In this document: positions 1-9,574 of the stretch, in pieces
Position numbering within the stretch: position 1 is the first letter of the stretch
How the letters are laid out: each line of letters opens with the position of its first letter
NCBI RefSeq assembly: GCF_029428675.1
Contig: NZ_JAJNEL010000001.1
Coordinates: forward strand, 5,518,001 to 5,582,000
Reading direction: 5' to 3'
Length of the DNA stretch: 64,000 bases
DNA from: Streptomyces sp. JH14
GTDB taxonomy: Bacteria; Actinomycetota; Actinomycetes; Streptomycetales; Streptomycetaceae
Translations under genes and position numbers: made by a program
The notes under the pieces: model-generated
Seen by the model: only the letters and a program-made list of their open reading frames with translations
What the model was told of the DNA's origin: nothing
Database searches by the model: none

Positions 1-162
1 GGTGTGCAGTCCGCTGACGACTTCGCGGGGGCTGCGCAGCAAGGGTATGCCCGCAGCGGCCCACTCGGCCGGTTCCAGCATTCTGGCAAGGCGGTTGGCG
101 GAGTCGGCGGACACCGACGACGCCATCGAAGTGGCTGGGGACGGAGCGAATCCGAAGGTCAC
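1..162 (-). CDS. hypothetical protein, partial (C-terminus outside window)
   Basis: Only the first 54 codons lie in the window; the reading frame runs off the left edge without a stop. I chose the GTG at 162 because an AAGGGAGGA-like ribosome site sits about 6 nt before it on the minus strand; an ATG at 126 in the same frame is the alternative. The visible N-terminus is Ala/Ser-rich, then reads RMLEPAEWAAAGIPLLRSP, which looks like a folded soluble protein. I do not recognise the family. It is divergent from the recQ-like gene, with the recQ relic between them. Confidence 0.55.
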   Translation of the reverse strand, partial: MTFGFAPSPATSMASSVSADSANRLARMLEPAEWAAAGIPLLRSPREVVSGLHT

Positions 163-379
163 GGTCCTCCCTTCGCATACGCGCCCACGATGCGGGCAGG
201 GTTGGGTGGGGGCGCACCGCAGCACAGCCCTTCCGGGCCGCGAAGGGACCGTGCGGGGAGCGAGTCCAATTCTCCCTGGCGTATCGGCAGGCGGCAACGA
301 GCAATTGGCGAGGCTGACGGGAATCGGCCGGAATGATACGGATATCCCTGCCCACATCGTGGACGGGTGACGCTCCCTG

Positions 380-606
380 TCACGCCCGAACAGCGAGGAC
401 CAGCGGAAACACCCCTTCCGCCCCGGCCCGGAGCGGCAGCTGGAATGCCACGGCCGATGTCCAGCCGGTGTCCGGGAGATCGTCCACGAGCAGCACCGGA
501 CCCCTGGCCGCCGCCAACGCCCCGGCCGGCTCGCGCTCCACGACGAGCGCCTCGTGCAGAGCCCATACCCGCTGGGCGCTGTTGGCCTGCGAGATCCGCA
601 CCGCGG
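380..606 (-). pseudogene. relic of a second recQ-like 3' end (PRTase-like tail)
   Basis: Read on the minus strand from about 606 to the TGA at 380, the translation contains NSAQRVWALHEALVV, then GPVLLVDDLPDTGWT, ending in FPLVLAVRA. This aligns residue for residue with the last ~65 residues of the intact RecQ-like protein next door (NSAQRLRTLSG, GPVLLVDDYTDSGWT, LPMVLAAAG). The helicase part is absent: upstream of NSAQR no frame continues the similarity and no start codon with a ribosome site fits. It is inverted relative to the intact copy. The stretch from 163 to 379 and from 607 to 815 holds no gene I can support. Inference: a truncated paralogue left by duplication, or by replacement of an older recQ. 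Confidence 0.6.
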
Positions 607-815
607 CTGCTCGGGGGCACCGAACCGGGAAGGCATGCACATCCTGGGCCACTTCGGGGCCCCGGCCCGTCCGAACGTGTCGGTCGGGGACGGTCGTGGC
701 CGAGCACTCCGTTCCGGCCGTCCTCGATCGGTGTGGGGCCGGTGGACCGTTTGCGAGCCGGTTGTCACGCTGGGTGAGTTGGCTGATTGTCCTTGCCATC
801 GGGTTCCATGGGGGC

Positions 816-2975
<2,160 letters not shown>

Positions 2976-3108
2976 GCCTTCACGGTTCTGTGAACGCTTC
3001 TTGTTTCGATGGTCCGTCGGTGATGGCGTGCCGAGGCCGAGCGTGTACCGGTCGGCAGCGGGTCACTGGGCTCGGGCTCGGCACGCGTGAGAGAGGGCGT
3101 GGGGGGTG

Positions 3109-3828
3109 TCAGCCGTCCTTGGCTTGCCGGTCGGGCTGTCGCGCCGCCCACAGGCCGCGCACGTGGCCGATGTGGCGGGTCATGACCTCGCGCACGGCCT
3201 TCTCGTCGCGGGCGATCAGGGCGTCGAGGAGTTCGAGGTGCTCCTCGGCCGAGGCAAGCAGGCGGCCCGCCTCGACGAGGGCGGTGAGGCCGTACAGGCG
3301 GGCGCGTTTGCGGAGGTCGCCGACGACCGCGACCAGGTGGGCGTTGCCCGCGAGGGCGAGCAGGCTCAGATGGAAGCGTGTGTCGGCCTCGACGTAGGCG
3401 ACGAGGTCGCCGGCTGTCGCGGCGGTGACGATCTCGCGGGCGGTCGGGCGTAGTGCCTCCAGCGAGACCAGGTCGGCGGTCCGGGCCAGGGCCACCACGG
3501 TGGGGATCTCGATGAGGGCGCGGATGTGGGTGTATTCGTCGAGCTGCTGGTCGGAGACCGCGGTGACCCGGAAGCCCTTGTTGGGGACGGTGTCGACCAG
3601 GCCCTCTTTGGCCAGGTCCAGCATGGCCTCGCGTACCGGGGTCGCCGAGACGCCGAAGCGGGCGGCGAGTGTCGGCGCGGAGTACACCTCGCCGGGGAGC
3701 AGTTCACCGGCGATCAGCGCTGCCCGCAGTGCGTCGGCGACCCGCTCGCGGTAGCTGCTCTTCTTGCCGCCGAGTGTGGGCAGGGCAGGAGCTGGGGAGG
3801 GCGAGCGGCTGGGCTGGGCGGCGGCCAT
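3109..3828 (-). CDS. GntR/FadR-type transcriptional regulator (FCD domain)
   Basis: 239 residues. A winged-helix GntR domain (about 30-95, with FGVSATPVREAMLDLAKEGLV) is followed by an all-alpha FCD ligand domain whose metal-binding Asp/His pattern is plausible (DTRFHLSLLALAGN, then MTRHIGHVRGLW). The start at 3828 has GAGGAG 9 nt upstream; the frame opens further to 3909 but without a better signal. It is the last gene of the minus-strand hydroxyproline-type cluster and its likely local regulator. ATGTCAC in its own promoter region matches sites before the DapA-family and oxidase genes, which suggests autoregulation. The effector is unknown; a (hydroxy)proline pathway intermediate is an inference from context. 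Confidence 0.88.
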   Translation of the reverse strand: MAAAQPSRSPSPAPALPTLGGKKSSYRERVADALRAALIAGELLPGEVYSAPTLAARFGVSATPVREAMLDLAKEGLVDTVPNKGFRVTAVSDQQLDEYTHIRALIEIPTVVALARTADLVSLEALRPTAREIVTAATAGDLVAYVEADTRFHLSLLALAGNAHLVAVVGDLRKRARLYGLTALVEAGRLLASAEEHLELLDALIARDEKAVREVMTRHIGHVRGLWAARQPDRQAKDG

Positions 3829-3855
3829 GGTGGAGACTCCTCGTGCAGGCGGGGG

Positions 3856-3864
3856 TGTGGACAA
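3856..3864 (-). promoter_or_regulatory. DnaA box (perfect TTGTCCACA)
   Basis: On the minus strand the nonamer is TTGTCCACA, the form preferred by Streptomyces DnaA. It lies in the 5' region of the gntR gene, far from any replication origin visible here. It is one of three perfect TTGTCCACA boxes within 6 kb. Function is inferred only from the motif. Confidence 0.5.
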
Positions 3865-3890
3865 CGCAGTCCGCAAGCTTGAGGCGGCAT

Positions 3891-3905
3891 ATGCAATGTC
3901 ACGCA
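3891..3905. promoter_or_regulatory. candidate GntR operator upstream of gntR
   Basis: The ATGTCAC at 3896-3902 (GTGACAT on the minus strand) lies about 70 nt before the gntR start. The same heptamer occurs at 6373-6379 before the DapA-family gene and at 9344-9350 before the FAD oxidase gene. Shared position in three promoters of one cluster is the evidence; binding is inferred. Confidence 0.4.
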
Positions 3906-4274
3906 CCACCAGTATCTATGCAGCGGAGAGGATCGCTGCGGTCCGGGCCGGGTGCAGAAGTCCAGGGTTGCCCTGTCCTGTGTGCGCATGACGAGGGCAG
4001 CGAGCTCGCTCCCGGCCGGCTCCACCCGTCCGGGCCGCGGCGTGCCGGGCGGCGGGCCGGACGGGTCGCGCCGCGCTGCGCCCTCAGGCGGGAGGCGGCA
4101 CGGGCGCGGTCGACGGTGGCGAGTACGTCGCGGTGCCCGACCGTGCGGGTATCGGGGAGGAATCTCGTCGGGGTGGGCGGGGCTGTGGACAACGACGGGG
4201 GTCATGGTGCCCTTCAGGAGCCCGCGGGGACGAGCCTGGGGCCGGCGGCGGTCGCGGAGCCGGGCTGCCGGGAT
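3906..4274. other. intergenic region with a second DnaA box; no supportable gene
   Basis: About 370 nt between the racemase stop and the gntR 5' region. Minus-strand frames remain open by GC bias and contain short stretches that look protein-like, but no frame has a ribosome site, a family signature and a consistent reading frame together. A perfect DnaA box (TTGTCCACA on the minus strand) sits at 4184-4192. Confidence 0.5.
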
Positions 4275-5276
4275 TCAGAGGATGAATCCGGCAGGGAAGG
4301 GGTCGGTGGGGTCGAGCAGGTACTGGGCGGTGCCAGTGATCCAGGCGCGGCCGGTGAAGCTGGGAAGCACGGCGGGGATGCCCGCGACCTCGGTGGTGCC
4401 GAGGAGGCGGCCGGTGAACCTGGTCCCGATGAAGGACTCGTTCACGAACTCGGTGTTCAGGGGGAGTTCGCCGCGCGCATGCAGTTGGGCCATGCGCGCG
4501 CTGGTGCCGGTGCCGCAGGGTGAGCGGTCGAACCAGCCCGGGTGGATCGCCATTGCGTGCCGGGAGTGGCGGACGGTGGAGCCGGGAGCGACCAGGTGGA
4601 CGTGATGACAGCCGCGGATGGACGGGTCCTCGGGGTGGACGGGTTCCTCCTCGGTGTTGATCGCCTCCATGAGGGACAGGCCGGCCTCGAGGATGTCGTC
4701 CTTGCGGAGGCGGTCGAAGGGCAGCCCGAACTCCTCCAGCGGCAGGATGGCGTAGAAGTTGCCGCCATATGCGAGGTCGTATGTCACCGTCCGCCCGTCG
4801 GCGAGGGTGATTTTGCGGTCGAGAGCGACGGAAAAGGACGGCACGTTCTTGAGGGTGACGTTGATTGCCTTCCCGTCCTCCACTGCGACCTCGGCGACGA
4901 CGAGGCCGGCCGGGGTGTCGAGCCTGATCGTGGTGACCGGCTCGACGACCTCGACCATGCCGGTCTCGACGAGCACGGTCGCCACGCCGATCGTGCCGTG
5001 CCCGCACATCGGCAGATAGCCGGAGACCTCGATGTAGACGACACCCCAGTCGCAGTCGGCGCGGGTGGGCGGCTGGAGGATGGCGCCGCTCATCGCGGAG
5101 TGGCCACGCGGTTCGTTCATCAGGAACTGCTTGATGTCGTCGCGGTGCTCACGGAAGTACAGCCGCCGCTCGTTCATGGTCGCGCCGGGAATGGCTCCGA
5201 TCCCGCCGGTGATCACGCGGGTCGGCATGCCCTCGGTGTGCGAGTCGACGGCGTGCAGGACGAGTTTGCTGCGCAT
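4275..5276 (-). CDS. proline racemase family protein (proline racemase / 4-hydroxyproline 2-epimerase)
   Basis: 333 residues, typical for the family. Both catalytic cysteines are present: Cys91 in PMCGHGTIG and Cys254 in DRSPCGTGTSA. That argues for racemase/epimerase chemistry and against trans-3-hydroxyproline dehydratases, where one cysteine is replaced. The N-terminal HAVDSHTEGMPTRV is the conserved start, so ATG 5276 is secure; GGGAGA lies about 12 nt upstream. By family it inverts the alpha carbon of L-proline or trans-4-hydroxy-L-proline. The DapA-family and three-part oxidase neighbours favour 4-hydroxyproline 2-epimerase making cis-4-hydroxy-D-proline, but proline racemase cannot be excluded by eye. 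A 170-nt gap separates it from the upstream gene. Confidence 0.85.
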   Translation of the reverse strand: MRSKLVLHAVDSHTEGMPTRVITGGIGAIPGATMNERRLYFREHRDDIKQFLMNEPRGHSAMSGAILQPPTRADCDWGVVYIEVSGYLPMCGHGTIGVATVLVETGMVEVVEPVTTIRLDTPAGLVVAEVAVEDGKAINVTLKNVPSFSVALDRKITLADGRTVTYDLAYGGNFYAILPLEEFGLPFDRLRKDDILEAGLSLMEAINTEEEPVHPEDPSIRGCHHVHLVAPGSTVRHSRHAMAIHPGWFDRSPCGTGTSARMAQLHARGELPLNTEFVNESFIGTRFTGRLLGTTEVAGIPAVLPSFTGRAWITGTAQYLLDPTDPFPAGFIL

Positions 5277-5446
5277 GGCCGGAGCGTCTCCCTTGTGTCG
5301 GTGCTGCTGCGGTGAATGGCGTTGCGGGGGAACCGTGGGTGAGCCGGGGGGCGACGAGGCCGTGAGGGGCGCCGCGCGGCCACCTGGTTGTGGGGCCGTC
5401 CGCACACGGCCCGGGGCGCCGACCACGGTGACGGCCGGCGCGCGGT

Positions 5447-6346
5447 TCAGGCGAGACCGTCTGCGACGGCCTTCTCGGTGGCCGCGCGGATGGCGTGCTC
5501 CTGCTCAGGCAGCAGCGGGACGCGCGGCGGGCGGCAGGCGCCACCGTGGCGGCCGACGATGTCCATGGACAGCTTGATGGCCTGCACGAATTCGACCTGG
5601 GAGTCCCAGCGCAGCAGCGAGTGCAACTGTTCGTACAGCTTCCTGGCGGTGGCCAGGTCCCCGCCGACCGCCGCGTGGTACAGCCCGACGGTGGCGGTCG
5701 GCAGGGCATTCGGGTAGCCGGCCACCCAGCCCTTGGCGCCTGCGATCGCGAGCTCCAGCAGCACGTCGTCGGCGCCGACCAACAGGTCGAGTTCGGGGGC
5801 CAGTTCGGCGATCCGATAGGCGCGGCGGACGTCGCCGGAGAACTCCTTGACCCCGTGGATGTATCCCTCGCCGTGCAGCTTCGCCAGCAGTTCGGGCACG
5901 AGGTCGACCTTGGTGTCGATCGGGTTGTTGTACGCCACGATCGGCACGCCCGCCTCGGCGACCTCGGCGTAGTGGGCGATGACCGAACGCGTGTCGGCGC
6001 GGTAGGCGTTGGGCGGGAGCAGCATCACGGACTCACAGCCGGCGTCCCGGGCCTGCTCGGCCCAGCGGCGGGCCTCGGCGGAGCCGTAGGCGGCGACGCC
6101 GGGCATGACGCGCGCGCCACCGATGGTGGCCACGGCGGTTTCGACGACCTTGGCGCGCTCCTCGGGGGTGAGTACCTGGTATTCGCCGAGCGAGCCGTTC
6201 GGTACGACGCCGTCGCAGCCTTTCTCGACCAGCCAGGCGCAGTGCTCGGCGTACTTGTCGTAGTCGACGGAGAGATCGTCGTTCAGCGGGAGCGCGGTGG
6301 CGACGAGGACACCGTGCCAGGGGCGGCGGTGGGGCGTGATGGTCAT
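5447..6346 (-). CDS. DapA-family (DHDPS-like) deaminase/lyase
   Basis: 299 residues, a class I aldolase TIM barrel of the dihydrodipicolinate synthase family. Seen: the PNGSLGEYQVLTPEER segment (about 49-64), Tyr139 in VAYNNP, and Lys167 in GVKEFSG, the Schiff-base lysine. The start at 6346 has GGAGGAG 7 nt upstream. Beside a proline-racemase-family gene and a D-amino-acid oxidase-type complex, the best fit is 1-pyrroline-4-hydroxy-2-carboxylate deaminase, which yields alpha-ketoglutarate semialdehyde plus ammonia. That assignment comes from known gene clusters, not from residues unique to this subfamily. A perfect 12-bp palindrome lies 22 nt upstream of the start. Confidence 0.82.
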   Translation of the reverse strand: MTITPHRRPWHGVLVATALPLNDDLSVDYDKYAEHCAWLVEKGCDGVVPNGSLGEYQVLTPEERAKVVETAVATIGGARVMPGVAAYGSAEARRWAEQARDAGCESVMLLPPNAYRADTRSVIAHYAEVAEAGVPIVAYNNPIDTKVDLVPELLAKLHGEGYIHGVKEFSGDVRRAYRIAELAPELDLLVGADDVLLELAIAGAKGWVAGYPNALPTATVGLYHAAVGGDLATARKLYEQLHSLLRWDSQVEFVQAIKLSMDIVGRHGGACRPPRVPLLPEQEHAIRAATEKAVADGLA

Positions 6347-6400
6347 CAGAACTCCTCCGGATAGCGTGTGACATGTCACTGATCGTCGAGCCGGCGCCGA
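6347..6400 (-). promoter_or_regulatory. promoter region of the DapA-family gene with palindromic operator GTGACATGTCAC
   Basis: The perfect 12-bp palindrome GTGACATGTCAC spans 6368-6379. On the minus strand it falls between a TCGACG-like -35 and a CGCTAT-like -10 with a 17-nt spacer, so a bound repressor would block the promoter. It is the fullest version of the heptamer shared with the gntR and oxidase promoters. The promoter elements are weak matches and are inferred. Confidence 0.45.
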
Positions 6401-6448
6401 AGAGAGCGGCAGTGGAGCCTCGCGGCTCCCACTCCGTCCTCAGGCGCC

Positions 6449-7870
6449 TCACGTCTGTCGTGGCACCGAGGTCTTCGGGATTTCGGCTTCCCCGGCCCGC
6501 GCGAGCACGCCGAGCGGTACCGGTCGGGCGAACGGCCTAGGTGAAGTCGTCTCCGGGCAGCCGGCGAGCCCGGCGACCGCGGACCCGCACATTCGCCCCT
6601 GGCACCAGCCCATCCCGGCCCGGGTCAGCAGCTTGACGGTCCGCACGTCACCGGCGCCCAGCTCGGTCATGGCCTGCCGGATCGCACCGCCGGTGACCTC
6701 CTCGCAACGGCACACCACCGTGTCGTCGGTGATCTGCTCGGTCCAGTGCGCGGGCGGCGCGTAGGCGTCGTCGATCGCGGCGAAGAACCTCCGCAGCGCC
6801 GCACGGGTCCTGGCGGCCCCCGCCCAGACGCGCGGGTCCGGCTCGGCGCCGGTCAGTCGCGCGGCGACCGACCGTCCGGCGATGTGCCCCTCGGCGAGGG
6901 AGAGGGCCGCGCCGCCGATGCCGGTGGCCTCACCCGCCGCCCACACACCCGGCACGTCCGTGCGCTGCTCGTGGTCCACGTGCACCGCGACGCCGTTCGT
7001 GCGGCAGCCCAGGCCGTGGGCGAGATCGGTGTGCGGGAGCATGCCGTGTCCGACGGCCAGGGTGTCGCAGGCGATGCGCCGCCGGGTGCCCGGCCGTACC
7101 CGGCCTTCGGCGTCGAGCGCGGCGACGGTCACGGCCTGAAGCCGATCGTCGCCGTGCGCCTGGACCACGGTGTGGTGGACCAGGGTGCGCACCCGGTGCC
7201 GCAGCAGCCGAGCCGCGTACTGGGCGCCCTCGGCGAGCTTGGCGGGCTGGGCGGCCAAGGCCCGGGACCGCCGTACGAAGGCCCTGGGGCGGGCGGACTC
7301 CACCAGTGCCGCCACGTGAGCGCCCGCCGCCGCGAGCCCGGTCGCGACGGGTAGCAGCAGTGGTCCGGTTCCGGCGACGACGGCCGTACGGCCGGCCAGT
7401 ACGAGCCCGCCCTTGAGCATGGCCTGCGCGCCGCCCGCGGTGACGACACCGGGGAGGGTCCAGCCGGGGAAGGGCAGCACCTTCTCGTAGCCACCGGTCG
7501 CCAGCAGTACCGCGTCCGCGCGCACCTCGGCGGGTCTCTCCTGCTCCGGGCCGAGCAGTGCGTGCACGGTGAAGCCCTCCGGTCGCCGCTCCACGAACCA
7601 CACGTGATGGTCCCGGAAGTGAGCCACGTGCCCGGCCGTGATGTGCCGGTCGAGCCCGTCGCGCAGCCGCTCCCAGACACGCCACTGATGGTGCAGAGCC
7701 TCGGGGCGCCGCGCCCCGAGCCCGGCGGCGGGCTGTCGGTAGAACTGACCACCTGCCTCGGGCGCCGAGTCGATCAGTGTGACGCGCACGCCGTGCCGGG
7801 CGGCGGCCAGGGTGGCGGCGAGGCCCGCAGGGCCCGCGCCGATCACGGCGAGATGGGGGCGCTCAGTCAT
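6449..7870 (-). CDS. FAD-dependent oxidoreductase with BFD-like [2Fe-2S] domain (HcnB-type subunit of a D-amino-acid/hydroxyproline dehydrogenase)
   Basis: 473 residues. The dinucleotide fold GAGPAG is at 11-16 and GGQFYRQP follows, as in HcnB/SoxA-alpha-like subunits. A C-terminal cysteine set, Cys387 and Cys389 (CRCEE) with Cys423 and Cys428 (WCQGRMC), matches the BFD-type [2Fe-2S] domain. It overlaps the small ferredoxin-like gene upstream by 8 nt, so the two are translationally coupled. With that protein and the DAO-type oxidase it resembles the HcnABC and heteromeric D-hydroxyproline dehydrogenase architecture, passing electrons from the DAO subunit to an acceptor. The start at 7870 is supported by the overlap and by the conserved N-terminal beta strand. 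Confidence 0.85.
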   Translation of the reverse strand: MTERPHLAVIGAGPAGLAATLAAARHGVRVTLIDSAPEAGGQFYRQPAAGLGARRPEALHHQWRVWERLRDGLDRHITAGHVAHFRDHHVWFVERRPEGFTVHALLGPEQERPAEVRADAVLLATGGYEKVLPFPGWTLPGVVTAGGAQAMLKGGLVLAGRTAVVAGTGPLLLPVATGLAAAGAHVAALVESARPRAFVRRSRALAAQPAKLAEGAQYAARLLRHRVRTLVHHTVVQAHGDDRLQAVTVAALDAEGRVRPGTRRRIACDTLAVGHGMLPHTDLAHGLGCRTNGVAVHVDHEQRTDVPGVWAAGEATGIGGAALSLAEGHIAGRSVAARLTGAEPDPRVWAGAARTRAALRRFFAAIDDAYAPPAHWTEQITDDTVVCRCEEVTGGAIRQAMTELGAGDVRTVKLLTRAGMGWCQGRMCGSAVAGLAGCPETTSPRPFARPVPLGVLARAGEAEIPKTSVPRQT

Positions 7871-8162
7871 CGTGGCCCGTCCCCTCCTGCGTACGGATCA
7901 CATCGCCCGGGCGGACCGGGACCAGACAAGCCCTTTGGCCGGGGCGGTCGTTGATGGTGATCAGGCAGTCGAAGCAGACACCGATCCCGCAGAAGACCCC
8001 GCGACGCCGGCCCTCGCCCCGCGTGGTGCGCCACGCGGTCACTCCCACCGTCCACAACGTGGCCGCGACGGTCTGGCCGGGCAGCGCCTCGATCTCCTGG
8101 CCGTCGAAGGTGACGGTGAATGCGGGGCCCGGGCGGGCCTGGGCCAGCTGCAGGGGATTCAC
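7863..8162 (-). CDS. small [2Fe-2S] ferredoxin-like subunit (HcnA-type)
   Basis: 99 residues with Cys58, Cys63, Cys66 and Cys79 (CGIGVCFDC then GQRAC), the plant-type [2Fe-2S] pattern of HcnA/SoxA-type small subunits. The GTG start at 8162 overlaps the stop of the upstream oxidase by 4 nt (GTGA) and has GGAGGAAG about 6 nt before it; the frame extends much further but only antisense-like. It lies between the DAO-type and HcnB-type subunits, all co-directional and overlapping, which indicates an obligate complex. Confidence 0.85.
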   Translation of the reverse strand: MNPLQLAQARPGPAFTVTFDGQEIEALPGQTVAATLWTVGVTAWRTTRGEGRRRGVFCGIGVCFDCLITINDRPGQRACLVPVRPGDVIRTQEGTGHDD

Positions 8163-9334
8163 GAAACTTCCTCCGACGAGGGTGAGGGCGAGGGAAAGCG
8201 GTCGGGACGGAACGGCGCGAGGTCCAGGTCCGGCGCCTTGTCGCTCAGTACCCGCGCGATGAGGTGCCCGGTGCCGGTGGCGAGTCCGATGCCTGCGCCC
8301 TCGTGCCCGCAGGCGTGGAAGAGGCCGGGTACGCGTGGATCGGGGCCGATCGCGGGCAGGTGGTCCGGCATGTACGGGCGGAAGCCCAGGTACGCGCGCA
8401 TGGCCCGCACGTCCGACAGGAACGGGAACAGCCGGGTCGCGCCCGCCGCCAGGGCCCGTACGACCGGTACCGAGAAGGAGCGGTCGAAGCCGACCCGCTC
8501 GCGGCTCGCGCCGATCAGTACCGGCCCCGCCGCTGTTCCCTCCACGACCGGCGAGGTCTGCAGGGCCGCCGAGTCGCTGGCCACGTCGGCCACGTAGTCG
8601 GCGGCGTACACCTTGTGCCGTACAAGGCGGGGCAGCGGCTCGGTGACCAGTACGAAGCCGCGCCGGGGGAGGACGGGAAGGTGTACGCCCGCGAGTGCGG
8701 CCAGTTCGGCGCCCCAGGTCCCGGCCGCGTTCACGACGGCCGGTGCGTGGATCTCGCCCCGGTCGGTGCGTACTCCGCGTACAGCACCGTCGGCGCCGCG
8801 CAGCACCTCGGTCACGGTCACGCCGGTTTCGAGGCGAGCAGTCGAGGCCCGCACGAGATGCGCGGCGGCGAGTGCGGGCATCACCTGAGCGTCCTGCGGA
8901 TAGAACACGCCGCCGGCCATGCCGGGTGCCAGGTGTGGCTCCACCTCGTGGAGTTGATCGGGCCGGACGGTGTTCGCCTCGACGCCGGCGGCGCGCTGCC
9001 CCACCGCGAACGTGTCCAGAGCCGACAGGCCGTCCGCCGAGGAGGCGACAACAAGACCACCTTTGGGCTCGTACTCGAAAGCGGACCCGAGCCCCGGCTC
9101 CTCGGCCAGCTCGGCCCACAACCGGCCTGACAGCAGGGCTAGTTCGAGTTCCGGGCCCGGCTCCTTGTCCGATACCAGAAGGTTGCCCTCGCCTGTGCCG
9201 GTCGTACCGCCGGCCACGGGACCGCGGTCCACCACGGTGACATCCAGGCCCGCACGGGACGCGTACAGGGCGCACGCCGCACCCACCATTCCCGCCCCGA
9301 CGACTAAGACATCGCAGGTCAGTCGCTTGCTCAC
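8159..9334 (-). CDS. FAD-dependent D-amino-acid oxidase/glycine oxidase-type dehydrogenase (HcnC-type catalytic subunit)
   Basis: 391 residues, DAO superfamily. GAGMVG (13-18) begins the FAD fold, VVNAAGTWG marks the second FAD motif and GHEGAGIGLATGTG the C-terminal one. It is the first gene of the minus-strand operon and overlaps the ferredoxin-like gene by 4 nt. In context the likely reaction is oxidation of a D-configured (hydroxy)proline to the pyrroline, with electrons passed through the two partner subunits. The start is GTG at 9334 with no ribosome site; a CATATT hexamer ends 6 nt before it, so the mRNA may be leaderless. No aldehyde dehydrogenase for the final pathway step is present in this cluster. 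Confidence 0.85.
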   Translation of the reverse strand: MSKRLTCDVLVVGAGMVGAACALYASRAGLDVTVVDRGPVAGGTTGTGEGNLLVSDKEPGPELELALLSGRLWAELAEEPGLGSAFEYEPKGGLVVASSADGLSALDTFAVGQRAAGVEANTVRPDQLHEVEPHLAPGMAGGVFYPQDAQVMPALAAAHLVRASTARLETGVTVTEVLRGADGAVRGVRTDRGEIHAPAVVNAAGTWGAELAALAGVHLPVLPRRGFVLVTEPLPRLVRHKVYAADYVADVASDSAALQTSPVVEGTAAGPVLIGASRERVGFDRSFSVPVVRALAAGATRLFPFLSDVRAMRAYLGFRPYMPDHLPAIGPDPRVPGLFHACGHEGAGIGLATGTGHLIARVLSDKAPDLDLAPFRPDRFPSPSPSSEEVS

Positions 9335-9385
9335 ATCAGTAATATGTCACATGCTCCCGTTCGGGGGAACACCCGACGACACAAA
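9335..9385 (-). promoter_or_regulatory. candidate leaderless promoter of the oxidase operon with GTGACAT operator
   Basis: On the minus strand, CATATT (9341-9346) is followed by ACTGAT and then the GTG start at 9334. A TTCCCC hexamer lies 17 nt further upstream. The shared heptamer GTGACAT (9344-9350) overlaps the -10, so repressor binding there would exclude RNA polymerase. Both are inferred from spacing. Confidence 0.4.
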
Positions 9386-9400
9386 GAAGAGGTGCCCGCC

Positions 9401-9574
9401 GTGGCCAAGGGGCGAAAGAACGGCCCCTGCAGGGGAGTCTCCGACGAGCTGTCCGCCCTGATGACAAGAGGCTGGGCCGACACCGAACAGCGCGATCTCC
9501 CAACCTCCGGACGGGCCCCGCGGAGCTGCCGAAGAAGAACGGTCGGATGCTGTCGGGGCGTGCCGGGCATGTGA
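9401..9574 (+). pseudogene. decayed N-terminus of Xaa-Pro aminopeptidase (pepP-like)
   Basis: From the GTG at 9401 the frame reads KGRKNGPCRGVSDELSALM and then RGWADTEQRDL, which I recognise as the start of Streptomyces aminopeptidase P proteins (typically RRKNGLYPGVSDEL, GWADTELHDLEP). An AGAGG ribosome site precedes it. After about 34 codons the similarity ends and the frame runs Arg/Cys-rich to a stop at 9572. The other ~450 residues of the enzyme are missing. Recognition is from memory of the family. Confidence 0.5.

Noticed and set aside
3899..4192. Minus-strand frame between gntR and the racemase gene that looks partly protein-like
   Set aside because: The protein-like stretches fall in different frames and none matches a family I can name; treated as non-coding.
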